From NCBI RefSeq assembly GCF_041929205.1, contig NZ_JBHFNT010000192.1: a DNA stretch of 64,000 nt. One strand, given 5' to 3'. This stretch comes from Floridanema evergladense (GTDB taxonomy: Bacteria > Cyanobacteriota > Cyanobacteriia > Cyanobacteriales > Aerosakkonemataceae). A program made the translations under genes and the position numbers. Shown here one piece after another: positions 34,573 to 43,543 of this stretch; within the stretch, counting starts at the first letter, position 1; the number at the start of each line of letters is the position of its first letter. A model generated the notes under the pieces. It was not told the origin of the DNA. It did not search any database and was given only the letters and a program-made list of their open reading frames with translations.

Positions 34573-34977
34573 GTGATTAAAGTTACTAAAAGTTGGCAGC
34601 TAATTTGTAAAATATTTGCGATCGGACTGTTAGTTACTAACATTTGGTTGTTCAACTTACCAACTGCAACAGCAGCAGTTAATACTCCTCACGAAGAGAC
34701 TCATCTTACTCAAGGAGATTCCAACGTTTCTAAAGCTAGGATTAAACGTATTGACGCTGTTGCAGAATGCAGAAATATTTTAGACCAAGGAAATAACAGC
34801 AACACTGCCAAATTAGACAGACCATTAGATAAAATGGGAAACGATCGCGTAGTAGGAGCACTAAAAGCTACCGATAACCCGAATCCGACAGAAGCAGAAG
34901 TCGCCTTTAAGCGTTGTCTGGAAGCGAACAAGATTGTACCTCAACCTACAAAGAGCGATCGGCCTCACATTCTATAA
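34573..34977 (+). CDS. Secreted hypothetical protein (134 aa)
   Basis: The frame starts at GTG 34573. A signal peptide runs over residues about 12-36 (ICKIFAIGLLVTNIWLFNLP, then TATAA). The mature part has two cysteines (VAECRNIL, FKRCLEAN), which could form a disulfide, and is hydrophilic. I do not recognise a family. It is divergent from the secreted paralogue 1 gene and lies 24 bp upstream of msrA on the same strand, so co-transcription with msrA is likely. Confidence 0.65.
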   Translation: MIKVTKSWQLICKIFAIGLLVTNIWLFNLPTATAAVNTPHEETHLTQGDSNVSKARIKRIDAVAECRNILDQGNNSNTAKLDRPLDKMGNDRVVGALKATDNPNPTEAEVAFKRCLEANKIVPQPTKSDRPHIL

Positions 34978-35001
34978 TTACTTTAAATAACAGAGAAAAA
35001 C

Positions 35002-35481
35002 ATGGAAAAAGCCACTTTTGCTGCTGGTTGTTTTTGGGGAGTTGAAGAAACTTTTCGTCAAGTTAAAGGCGTTATTTCCACAGCAGTTGGTTACACAGGT
35101 GGACATTTTCCTAACCCTTGCCATTTAGATGTTTGTGCTAGAATTACGGGTCATGCAGAATCAGTACAAATCGAGTATGACCCGGCACAAATTACCTATA
35201 ACGAATTATTAGAAATTTTTTGGAATTGTCACGACCCGACCCAATTAAATCGACAAGGGCCCGATCGAGGCGAACAATACAGATCTGTTATATTTTTTCA
35301 TAGCTCAGAACAGGAAACTGCTGCTGGCGCATCTAAACAAAAATTGCAAAATTCTGGGAAATATGATAAAGATATTGTCACCGAAATCAAACCAGTTGGA
35401 GAATTTTATTTAGCAGCAGAAGAACATCAACAATATTTTGCCAAAAAAAGGCAAAAAATCAGTAATTACCAAGCTTTATAA
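35002..35481 (+). CDS. msrA: Peptide methionine-(S)-sulfoxide reductase
   Basis: MsrA repairs oxidised methionine using thioredoxin. The catalytic motif GCFWG lies at residues 9-13, after ATFAA. The substrate-pocket segments YTGGHFPNPCHLDVC, GHAESVQIEYDP and HDPTQLNRQGPDRGEQYRS are all present. The length of 159 residues fits the short cytoplasmic form. It follows a small secreted-protein gene closely. No msrB is nearby. Confidence 0.96.
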   Translation: MEKATFAAGCFWGVEETFRQVKGVISTAVGYTGGHFPNPCHLDVCARITGHAESVQIEYDPAQITYNELLEIFWNCHDPTQLNRQGPDRGEQYRSVIFFHSSEQETAAGASKQKLQNSGKYDKDIVTEIKPVGEFYLAAEEHQQYFAKKRQKISNYQAL

Positions 35482-35774
35482 ATTTAGGCTGGGTAGCTGA
35501 ATATTTTTAGATAACAGAATCATAAGGATTCTTAGAGTCAACATATTGAATATTTCTTAACCAATTATCAAAATTATCTATCTGCTAAAAACGTTTTAAT
35601 GCTAATCTACTGATTGTTTCCAATTACACCGATCGAGTTATCCAACTCTTAAGTCGGTTGTAATACCAAATTCGGGTTAACAGCACCCTTTTGATATTGA
35701 GTAGAGACATTTCATGAAACGTCTCTACAGTAGGCAATAAAAATTTTCCATGAGGTGTGATAGGAGTTAACAGT

Positions 35775-37934
35775 ATGTTTAAAAAGCGCAGATGGTTTCC
35801 CCTCTTAATAGCCTTGAGTATGATAGTAGCGATGTTAACGCCAAGCCGATCGTACTCGCAAACAAAACTAGCTGATATTCAAGGACATTGGGCACAACCT
35901 TGCATCGAACAGCTAGTGCAAAAACAAATTATTATTAGTTCTGAAGATGGGAATTTTCGCCCAAATTCCCCAGTCAATCGAGCCGAATTTGCTACGATAA
36001 TTAGTAAAGCTTTTCCTAACCAACCCGTAACTAGAAATGCAATTCGCTTTGCTGATATTCCTTCTAATTATTGGGCAGCTAATAGTATTCGTAAAGCTTA
36101 TCAAACAGGGTTTATTTCCGCTTATATAGGCGAAAGTTTTAATCCACTGCGAAAGATGACGCGAGAACAAGTATTATTATCTTTAGTAAGTGGTTTAAAA
36201 TATTCACCTATTCAACCAGTTGAAAAAACATTAAATGCAGTTTTTGATGACGCACAAGAAATACCAAAAACTTCTCGAAGCGCCATTGCTGCTGCTACAG
36301 AAAAACTACTAGTCGTCAACTATCCAAATGTCCGTCAACTCAAACCAAATCAAATTGTTACCCGTGCAGAAGTAGCAACTTTCTTATGTCAAGCATTGGG
36401 AACTTCTCAAGTAGTTTCTGAACAATATATTGCTAGAATTAATTCTCCCACTGTAACCACAACCGAAATTAGAAACCAAACTCCTCAAACTACAGTAACA
36501 GGAACTAAACCCACTCCAGCAACAAATTCTACCTCACAAACAACAGGAACTAAACCTAATTCAGTCTCAAATTCTGCCTCACAAACAACAGGAACTAAAC
36601 CTACTCCATTGTCAACTTCTGCGACTACTCCTAGATTACCAACCCCGCCTGAAACCACATCCCCAGCAGCAGTTTCTATTACCACACCGAATTCTCAAAA
36701 TAACATAAATAGAACTAGTCAAACATCGACAAATCCAGCAAATATAAATACTACGCCACGAAATCCCATAGCAATAATTAGAAAACCTACTCCTCAAACC
36801 TTAGAAAGAACCACAGAAATTAGAGGCGTTTGGCTGACAAATATTGATAGCGATGTTCTTTTCTATAAAAATAAACTTTCTGATGCAATAAATCGTCTAA
36901 AATCACTGAATTTCAACACATTATATCCAACTGTTTGGAATTGGGGTTACACACTTTATCCCAGTAAAGTAGCGGCATCAATAGTAGGAAGTCCCATTCG
37001 TTTAGTCACACCAATAGATGAAAATCTCGATCCGAAATTAGGTACAGATAGAGATGTTTTGCAAGAAGTAATTACCCAAGGACATAAACAAGGTATGGCT
37101 GTAATTCCTTGGTTTGAATTTGGTTTTATGGCTCCAGCAGATTCTCAAATAGCCAAACTTTACCCTGATTGGATTCTGAAACGTCGAGATGGTAGTTCAA
37201 TTTGGATTGAAGGGCCACACCAACGAGTTTGGATGAATCCTTTTCACCCAGAAGTGCAGAAATTTATTGAAAGTTTAATCTTAGAAATTGTCACAAAATA
37301 TGATGTTGATGGTATTCAATTTGATGACCATTTTGGGTTCCCATCAGAATTAGGGTACGACGAATTTACTGTTGCACTTTATCAACAAGAACACGCCGGA
37401 CAATCTCCTCCAGATGATTTTAAAGACCCTGAATGGATTGCTTGGAGAGCAAATAAAATTACTCAATATATGCAGCGAATTTACCAAGCGATTAAACAGC
37501 GTAAACCTACAGTTGTAATTTCTGTATCTCCCAATCCTCAAGAATTTTCCTACAAATATTTTTTGGCTGATTGGCAAACTTGGAGAGAAAAAGGATTTAT
37601 TGAAGAATTGGTTTTACAAGTTTATCGCAACGACTTGAATCGCTTTATTGAAGAAATTGAACGTCCTGAAGTTGAAGTTGCCAGACAGAGAATTCCGGTT
37701 GCGATCGGCATTATGACAGGAGTAAAACCTCAAGCGGTTCCCATATCACAAGTGAAGGAACAAGTAGAAGTTGCTCGGAACTGGGGATTTTCGGGAGTTT
37801 CGTTCTTTTTCTATGAAAGTTTGTGGAATTTAGCAAAAGAACCACCTGCACTTAGACAGTCGGCTTTACAAAATATGTTCCCCAATAAGATGCCAAGACC
37901 TAATATTTTTGTAGGCTGGAAACCACCTCTTTGA
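35775..37934 (+). CDS. SLH-domain protein with GHL10/family-10-like glycoside hydrolase domain
   Basis: AGGAG eight bases upstream favours the ATG at 35775, giving 719 residues. After a signal peptide (FPLLIALSMIVAMLTPSRSY) come three S-layer homology repeats (LADIQGHWAQPCIEQL; FADIPSNYWAANSIR; a weaker third). A Thr/Pro/Ser linker of about 110 residues follows, with TTGTKP repeated three times. The rest is a GHL10 (DUF187-type) barrel beginning EIRGVWLTNIDSDV, with VDGIQFDDHFG near the expected active site. SLH domains anchor proteins to the cell wall or outer membrane, so it is probably a surface enzyme acting on polysaccharide or wall. Confidence 0.88.
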   Translation: MFKKRRWFPLLIALSMIVAMLTPSRSYSQTKLADIQGHWAQPCIEQLVQKQIIISSEDGNFRPNSPVNRAEFATIISKAFPNQPVTRNAIRFADIPSNYWAANSIRKAYQTGFISAYIGESFNPLRKMTREQVLLSLVSGLKYSPIQPVEKTLNAVFDDAQEIPKTSRSAIAAATEKLLVVNYPNVRQLKPNQIVTRAEVATFLCQALGTSQVVSEQYIARINSPTVTTTEIRNQTPQTTVTGTKPTPATNSTSQTTGTKPNSVSNSASQTTGTKPTPLSTSATTPRLPTPPETTSPAAVSITTPNSQNNINRTSQTSTNPANINTTPRNPIAIIRKPTPQTLERTTEIRGVWLTNIDSDVLFYKNKLSDAINRLKSLNFNTLYPTVWNWGYTLYPSKVAASIVGSPIRLVTPIDENLDPKLGTDRDVLQEVITQGHKQGMAVIPWFEFGFMAPADSQIAKLYPDWILKRRDGSSIWIEGPHQRVWMNPFHPEVQKFIESLILEIVTKYDVDGIQFDDHFGFPSELGYDEFTVALYQQEHAGQSPPDDFKDPEWIAWRANKITQYMQRIYQAIKQRKPTVVISVSPNPQEFSYKYFLADWQTWREKGFIEELVLQVYRNDLNRFIEEIERPEVEVARQRIPVAIGIMTGVKPQAVPISQVKEQVEVARNWGFSGVSFFFYESLWNLAKEPPALRQSALQNMFPNKMPRPNIFVGWKPPL

Positions 37935-37940
37935 GGGAAT

Positions 37941-37977
37941 GGGGAGATGGGGTGATGGGGGGATGGGGTGATAAGGG
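37941..37977. repeat. GGGGTGAT/GGGGAGAT octamer repeat
   Basis: This is an imperfect tandem array of about four octamers directly after the SLH gene. It is the same general class as the other short tandem repeats in the window. Confidence 0.65.
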
Positions 37978-38048
37978 AGAATAATTAATTTAACTATCTA
38001 ATTCTTCTACTTCTTCTACTCCCCCTACCTCTTCCTCCCAGTCCCCAA

Positions 38049-38549
38049 TCACCCATTACTAACAGATGAGATTGTGCTGGCAAAAGCGTTGCCTTGACTT
38101 TGGTATTTGGGTGTGAGATTGTTGTCTAGTTTTAGCATTGAACCAGATTTATTTGTGCGATACACCCAACGTTTTTTTCTGCTGGCTACAGTTATTTGCC
38201 ATCCAGATATTTGTGATTCAATGCAGGGGAAATAAGAGCTTTTGCTATTCAAACAACGATCGCTTACAACCAATAGCTGAGCGTCAACTATCTTTAATTC
38301 TGATTCTGGTAATCCCGATCGCTTAGACAAATCATTTACAACAGCATCAGCAACCGATTTAGATAAAGTTGTTTGTGCTACGCGAGAAGTAACAACAACT
38401 CTATTGCTCCCATTAACTGATGGTCTAACACCAAAGCATAGTATAGTCGTGAACACTAAAGCTAAAACAAAGGGATTTGGTTGCTTAGTAGTTTTAGCAG
38501 TTTTATTAAATTTTGCTTTAATAGCGCCAGTATTAATTGTATTTTCCAT
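38049..38549 (-). CDS. Secreted small protein, paralogue 2
   Basis: The protein has 166 residues with a basic N-terminus and a hydrophobic stretch (PFVLALVFTTILCFGV), read as a signal peptide or membrane anchor. The core follows the same pattern as the gene at 33855: SVADAVVNDLSKRSGL, a Cys pair (RCLNSKSSYFPC), SGWQITVASRKKRWVYRTN. Sequence identity is modest but the layout is the same. The two copies are about 4 kb apart, on the same strand and separated by unrelated genes. The function is unknown. Confidence 0.72.
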   Translation of the reverse strand: MENTINTGAIKAKFNKTAKTTKQPNPFVLALVFTTILCFGVRPSVNGSNRVVVTSRVAQTTLSKSVADAVVNDLSKRSGLPESELKIVDAQLLVVSDRCLNSKSSYFPCIESQISGWQITVASRKKRWVYRTNKSGSMLKLDNNLTPKYQSQGNAFASTISSVSNG

Positions 38550-39016
38550 AGCAAGCTTAGTGAATCTATGGCGTTAACAAAGAGCATTCTTAGAGGTAGA
38601 GACTACACCCCAATTATGGAAGACTCCAGAAAACTTATAAAGTTTTTTATTGGGTGCGCTTAAGATGCTATTGCAATATAGCTTTAAGCCTGATAGAGAG
38701 AGACTCAGTAAGAGTCACACTGGCATCACAAAAGGCTTCAAAACAGGCAAGCAGTTGCGCCTAAATAGTATGTGTTCCGCAAAAGGTTGGTTTTTGACGA
38801 AACTTCACTGAAACCTTACATTAATAGTTTGCTTGCTATTTCCAGGTTTTAACACCTAGAAAATACGGAATTTACTGTAAAAAAGATTACATTTTATTAT
38901 ACAAATTATTAAGCCGAGCTTACTCCACAAAGTTTCCCAGTCCCCAGTCCCCAATCCCCAGTCCCCAGTCCCCAGTCCCCAGTCCCCAGATTTGTCCCGG
39001 AGAATGGTTGGTAGAG
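38550..39016. other. Intergenic region with heptamer repeat
   Basis: This stretch of 467 bp holds no gene I can support. Near its right end (38936-38990) there are about seven CCCCAGT heptamers, some altered to CCCCAAT. The rest is AT-rich and should contain the promoter of the secreted paralogue 2 gene. No known RNA family was recognised. Confidence 0.6.
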
Positions 39017-39403
39017 CTATTTTTCATAGATTTCTAAAGGCAAATCATCGGGGTCTTTAAAAAAAGTAAATCGCTTGCCTGTAATTTCATCAACTCGAAT
39101 ATTTTCCACTGCTACACCCTGAGATTGAAGACTAGCGACAGCTGCATCAAGATTTTCCACTTGAAAAGCTAAATGTCTAAGTCCACAAGCTTCAGGGTTG
39201 TTGGTTCTTTGGGGAGGATTGGGGAAAGAAAAAAGTTCAATTTGGTCATTGTCGCTGACGCGCAAATCTAGTTTATAGGAATTGCGATCGGCCCGAAAAG
39301 TTTCTTCAATTACCGAAAAGCCTAAAACATCCACATAGAATTTTTTCGACTTTTGGTAATCTGAACAAATAATGGCAACATGGTGAAAGCCCGTAGTTTT
39401 CAT
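39017..39403 (-). CDS. VOC family (glyoxalase-like) protein
   Basis: The protein has 128 residues with the two betaalphabetabetabeta modules of the vicinal-oxygen-chelate fold. It starts TGFHHVAIICSDYQKSKKFY and continues with DLRVSDNDQIELFSFP, LRHLAFQVENLDAAVASL and KRFTFFKDPDDLPLEIYE. Candidate metal ligands are the early His, the Glu in IELF, the His in LRHL and the Glu in LEIYE. It resembles the YaeR-type group with no fixed substrate. It follows the FAD-oxidoreductase gene by 13 bp, so the two are probably one operon. Confidence 0.9.
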   Translation of the reverse strand: MKTTGFHHVAIICSDYQKSKKFYVDVLGFSVIEETFRADRNSYKLDLRVSDNDQIELFSFPNPPQRTNNPEACGLRHLAFQVENLDAAVASLQSQGVAVENIRVDEITGKRFTFFKDPDDLPLEIYEK

Positions 39404-39416
39404 AATTCCTAAAAAT

Positions 39417-41030
39417 TTAAGCTACAAAAACACTACCCAAAGCAGATTCCATCTCGCCTAACCTAGTAGCTTCAGCAATTTTAGGAATGCCAAAAATGCG
39501 AGGTAAACGTTTAGTATCTGCTAAAACTTGTCTAACTTCTCGATTTTTCACATCTGCCAAATTTCTGTTGCTTAGTAGTGCGATCGCAGCTGCAATACCT
39601 AAAGCTTGACCGACACCAGAATTATACTCTACAATTCTGCCCGAAGCTGGAGCCATCCCAGTAAAACCAGAACCCGGACTAACAACCGCTAAGTTACGCA
39701 CATTCCTAATTAAAGTATGTTGAAAACCAACATTATAAATAGGTACCTGAAAAGCAAGTTGAGTAAAACCCTTGGCATAAGCTTTTTCACCAATGCCTTT
39801 AATTCCCCCCCGCACGTCAAAATGATAGCCAAAAGTACCCAAAGCTTCCTTACTAGAAACACCTCCCATTAACATATTCGTACCATCAAGAGGTTCGACA
39901 ACACCAGTAACATTTCCAGCGTGTCTAATATAAAGTTCGGTAGCTGGAATTAAGTCACTTGCACCAATACTTTTAAACCATTTTTCCAGGTAATTCATTT
40001 CTGACAACATGGGCAAATTTGGTTTAGCGCCACCCCTAGCTAAAGCTTCTGCTGTGGAACCATTTACAGCGAATAAAAGAGAATTCCAAGAAAGTCTTCC
40101 TCCGGGAAGAATGGCGATATTTGCTTTATCAAAAAGTATTCCTGATTCATTGAGAGAAAACTTTAAATTGCGGAAAGAATGGTAAGCTACCGAAAGGGCG
40201 GGCGATCGCACTAAAATATCATCAGTTCCTACTACAAGAGTTTTGAAATTTCCCTTAGTATCTACCATATCTTTACGCAATTGTTGTACTAGCTGGTCAT
40301 TGTTTCCCGCAGCTTTCCATAACCACTCTTGAGCTTCTATATCTGAGAAATTAGTAAAGCGTTTGAGTAGCTTTAATTCAAAATTTCTGAGTTCGGTAAT
40401 TGTGAGTCCTTGAGTTTCAAAAACTAAGGTAACAGGTAACTCAGATTCCGGCAAACCAAAAGTTTCAAAACCTCTTAATTTTCTGACTCCTGCTGCTTGA
40501 GCTAATTCAGCATGGACGGTAGAATCAATAAATTGATTAGCAGTGAAAGTTTCGCCAGTAAAAGTGGTGATACTAACCAATTTATCAGCTTGTTTATTAA
40601 CAAATTTAATTCCTACATTGCTAATATAATCGATTTTAGTTTCCGTTAGCATTTGCCTGAGAACAGCGTTACCTTTGCTAGGGTCGAGGGAAACAGCACG
40701 AACACCCGCTTTTTGCAAAAATTCTTTGTAAATAGCTGGAGGGTCGCCAAAGGTATCTAAACCAAGCGAATCTCTCACTGATTTATCAATTTGGCTTCTA
40801 TCTAAACAAACCAATCCGCCTCTGATTAAATGACCGCCAATTCCTTGGTATAAATCACCTTTGGATAGTAAAAGAATTCTGGGATATTTATTAGTACGAC
40901 GGCGATATTCTCTAGCAGCAGCAACTACAGCAAATACCCCAGGAAGCTCATCACCAAAACAGATAATATCGTAGTTACGTACTCCACTAGCGGCGGATTG
41001 AATTCGCAGCAAAGAATTAATATCAATCAA
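39417..41030 (-). CDS. FAD-dependent oxidoreductase, PF12831-like
   Basis: The protein has 537 residues. The N-terminal dinucleotide fold is present but modified (IICFGDELPGVFAVVAAARE). It is followed by GIGGHLIRGGLVCLD and a C-terminal GSGFTGMAPASGRIVEYNSG segment. The family includes FAD_oxidored proteins of unknown substrate. The start is TTG at 41030, supported by GGGAG nine bases upstream. It is not cofactor-degenerate elsewhere, but the standard GxGxxG is not intact. It is likely co-transcribed with the VOC gene, which suggests a shared small-molecule pathway. Confidence 0.8.
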   Translation of the reverse strand: MIDINSLLRIQSAASGVRNYDIICFGDELPGVFAVVAAAREYRRRTNKYPRILLLSKGDLYQGIGGHLIRGGLVCLDRSQIDKSVRDSLGLDTFGDPPAIYKEFLQKAGVRAVSLDPSKGNAVLRQMLTETKIDYISNVGIKFVNKQADKLVSITTFTGETFTANQFIDSTVHAELAQAAGVRKLRGFETFGLPESELPVTLVFETQGLTITELRNFELKLLKRFTNFSDIEAQEWLWKAAGNNDQLVQQLRKDMVDTKGNFKTLVVGTDDILVRSPALSVAYHSFRNLKFSLNESGILFDKANIAILPGGRLSWNSLLFAVNGSTAEALARGGAKPNLPMLSEMNYLEKWFKSIGASDLIPATELYIRHAGNVTGVVEPLDGTNMLMGGVSSKEALGTFGYHFDVRGGIKGIGEKAYAKGFTQLAFQVPIYNVGFQHTLIRNVRNLAVVSPGSGFTGMAPASGRIVEYNSGVGQALGIAAAIALLSNRNLADVKNREVRQVLADTKRLPRIFGIPKIAEATRLGEMESALGSVFVA

Positions 41031-41076
41031 CCTAAGTAACTCCCATTAACTTAAAGTAATTGTTCGCAATTTGTGC

Positions 41077-41853
41077 TTACTGACCCGGAAGTGCTGGTAA
41101 ACCAGTTTGTCGCCAAAATTGATTAAAACTTTGGGGTTGAATAAAGCGCCATGCTGTTAAACCTAAGACCACAAAGATGAGTACACTTATCAGAGTACCA
41201 GCTATTTTTACTGGCAAATTATTGTTACTAGACCTTTGTCGGGTTGGAGTTTCCGCAGCTGAGGCGGGTCCAGTCATGACGGGGGAATTTGCGGGAGTTG
41301 GGGCTGTTTCTGTAGGGTTTGGTTGAGAAATTGTTGCTGCTGTTTCTGAATTACTAAAGGTTTGTAGTTTTTGAGTTATTGCTGGTGGTCGCTGTTTTGT
41401 GCGTACCCATTGTAATAGTGCTGCTGTGGTAATTCCGCAAAGATTGGGTGTATTTAAAGCGGGAATTCGTTGCAGAATTGGTTGAGAGTTGGAAACAAAA
41501 ACTACTAAATTATCGGGGTTTTCTTGAGCAAAACCGTACATACATTGAGCTACAGATACTACTAATCTGGCTTGCTTGCTTAAGTTTTGTCCAGCAGCAG
41601 GATTAATTGTAGGATGAACAGCATGAGCGTTGGTTAGTTGCCAACCGCTTTCGGGAAAAAAGCGGGTAAATTCTCTGGCTGTTTTTTCTATATTTTGTTC
41701 TGAGGCACGACCTGTGAGAAATTCGATTTCGTCATAGATTACTTGGGGGAGGTAGCAGTTGCCAATGCGGGAGTATTCTTGCCATTCGCGGGTGCTGCTA
41801 CCTATGATGGCGCTGAGGTCGAGAAGAATTGCAATTGGTGCTGTTGTTGCCAT
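41077..41853 (-). CDS. PIN-like domain protein with C-terminal membrane anchor
   Basis: The protein has 258 residues from the ATG at 41853. Residues about 7-145 resemble a PIN nuclease fold: an early Asp in ILLDLSAIIG, YLPQVIYDEIEFLT with the second acidic residue, and NLVVFVSNSQPIL near the end. A Pro/Thr/Ala-rich linker follows, then one membrane helix (ISVLIFVVLGLTAWRFI) close to the C-terminus. No antitoxin gene is beside it, so it does not look like a VapC system. Nuclease activity is unproven and the acidic set is incomplete by eye. Confidence 0.65.
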   Translation of the reverse strand: MATTAPIAILLDLSAIIGSSTREWQEYSRIGNCYLPQVIYDEIEFLTGRASEQNIEKTAREFTRFFPESGWQLTNAHAVHPTINPAAGQNLSKQARLVVSVAQCMYGFAQENPDNLVVFVSNSQPILQRIPALNTPNLCGITTAALLQWVRTKQRPPAITQKLQTFSNSETAATISQPNPTETAPTPANSPVMTGPASAAETPTRQRSSNNNLPVKIAGTLISVLIFVVLGLTAWRFIQPQSFNQFWRQTGLPALPGQ

Positions 41854-41865
41854 GACCGTCACTTG

Positions 41866-41896
41866 ATTTTAGGTTTTAGATTTTAGATTTTAGATT
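41866..41896. repeat. ATTTTAG heptamer repeat
   Basis: About four copies of a TTTTAGA/TTTTAGG heptamer lie just upstream of the PIN-like gene, close to its promoter region. The repeat class is common in filamentous cyanobacteria. Confidence 0.65.
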
Positions 41897-41944
41897 GTTT
41901 TTGGTCATGATTTGTTCGATCGCTAACTGTGAACGATCGCTCAT

Positions 41945-43489
41945 CTAAAATAGATTATTTGCACCCCCAATTCCCAATCTTCCCGCAATTCCGGGAGTCA
42001 GGGGAATTAGGGTGGTAATCATCAAAAACAAGGCTAACAAACCTAATGCTGCTCTAGCATCATCTGGTTCGGTAATTTCGTTTAAACTAGGGCGTTCTAA
42101 ATCTCTTTGTAGGAACAAAATGATGATTGCCCAATAAATCGCGATGGGATTAGCAAAAGCGGCGATCGCCAAAAAGATAAAAGTTGCTAACGTGACTCTA
42201 GAAGCAATTTTCCGCCCATAAATTGCGTGAACTATGCGACCTCCATCTAATTGTCCAGCTGGCATAGTATTCAAGGCAGTAATTACTAAACCTAACCAAC
42301 CAATTATTGCTAGGGGATGCACGTCAACTAAAGATTGTTGCAATGTGGAACCTAACACAACTTTGGCTAAAGTTCCTACTAAAATTGAACCTTGAAAAAA
42401 CTCAGCGGGAACTTGGAAAAAACTGCCTTCATGGGAAAGAATCAAACCAATAATTAACATTAACAAAGAAACTATACCTCCGGCTGCTGGCCCTGCGATC
42501 GCAATATCAAACATAACTTTTCGATTTGGTAAAAGCGATTCAAAGCGAGTAATTGCGCCGAAAGAACCTAACTGCCAAGCGGGAATAAAATAAGGTAAAC
42601 TTAAGCGAATTTTATAGCGTTTAGCCATGACTCTGTGACCAATTTCATGGACTAGTAAAATTGCTAAAATCCCTCCGGCGATCGGTAATACTTCTTGAAT
42701 TCTGCCTAAATTGTTGAACAAATCAAAACCCAAGAAGAAACCAGCAGTTTCTAAACAAGTAGCTATAGTCGCTAACAGCAAAATCAAAGCTAAAAACTTT
42801 TGACTTAAAGTAGAAGGTTTCGGGTCATTGCTGCTAGGTAAAACTACAATTGTGGGTTTTCCTTCAGGATTTTCAATCATAAATAGCCGATAGCGATCGC
42901 TCAATCTTTCCTGTAAAGCAGCAGTTAATCGATTGTGAGTTGCTTCGGCTTCGCCGCGCAAATTTCCCTTAAAAATTGCACCTTCTTGATAGGGAATTGT
43001 TTCTGTGGCAAAAAAGGTATCAATGCCAAAAATTCCTTGAATTACTTTGAGGTCTTGTTCGGGAATCGGTATTGGTTCTTTAATTCCAAATAATTCTGAC
43101 TGCGCCTTACCATTGTCTGATTCAGGTACTTGCGAAGGCTGTTCTGCTGCTGGGCGTTGCGAATCTTGATTAGATTGAACCATCTTAGCAGCTTTTTCTC
43201 GCAGTACCACATCTTGACCAGCGGCGCGGAGTTGTCTACCTAAGAAAATATATAAACCAGATGAAAGCACCAACATCAACAAAATAGCGGCTATATTAAT
43301 GTAAATTCCCGCCGCAAACAACCCAAAGAATAACAGCCAAGGAGCCATTAATACTACTGATTGTAACCATGCTAAAATGCCGATTTTTCCGAAGGGTTTA
43401 GCCCGAAAAAATCCCCAACTTAGTATTCCTAAAGCAACTAACACAATTAGTGCTATTATAGGAGTTTCTGATGCCGTAAACATTTCCAA
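41945..43489 (-). CDS. Site-2 protease family (M50) membrane metalloprotease
   Basis: The protein has 514 residues and the EGY1-like cyanobacterial/plastid layout: two N-terminal membrane helices, a soluble region of about 150 residues, then the protease membrane core. The zinc motif is HEIGH (H281, E282, H285) and the third ligand lies in GQLDGG (D415). It probably cleaves membrane-bound regulators or proteins. The start is TTG at 43489 with GGAG eight bases upstream; an ATG lies two codons later. Many following hydrophobic segments (GLVITALNTMP, LFLMITTLIPLTP) support the membrane call. Confidence 0.92.
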   Translation of the reverse strand: MEMFTASETPIIALIVLVALGILSWGFFRAKPFGKIGILAWLQSVVLMAPWLLFFGLFAAGIYINIAAILLMLVLSSGLYIFLGRQLRAAGQDVVLREKAAKMVQSNQDSQRPAAEQPSQVPESDNGKAQSELFGIKEPIPIPEQDLKVIQGIFGIDTFFATETIPYQEGAIFKGNLRGEAEATHNRLTAALQERLSDRYRLFMIENPEGKPTIVVLPSSNDPKPSTLSQKFLALILLLATIATCLETAGFFLGFDLFNNLGRIQEVLPIAGGILAILLVHEIGHRVMAKRYKIRLSLPYFIPAWQLGSFGAITRFESLLPNRKVMFDIAIAGPAAGGIVSLLMLIIGLILSHEGSFFQVPAEFFQGSILVGTLAKVVLGSTLQQSLVDVHPLAIIGWLGLVITALNTMPAGQLDGGRIVHAIYGRKIASRVTLATFIFLAIAAFANPIAIYWAIIILFLQRDLERPSLNEITEPDDARAALGLLALFLMITTLIPLTPGIAGRLGIGGANNLF

Positions 43490-43543
43490 AAAATTTGCTC
43501 CTTAAAAACTTTAACTTAATTTGTAGTAATTTAAAAGGCAATT

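Noticed and set aside
30733..38822. GAAACTTCACTGAA occurs near 30733 and near 38805 and looked like a shared operator
   Set aside because: The match is 14 bases, not symmetric, at different distances from genes, and the surrounding sequence does not align. Chance in AT-rich DNA is possible.
41077..41853. A VapC-type toxin of a toxin-antitoxin pair
   Set aside because: There is no small antitoxin gene beside it, and the membrane helix and linker are not features of VapC.
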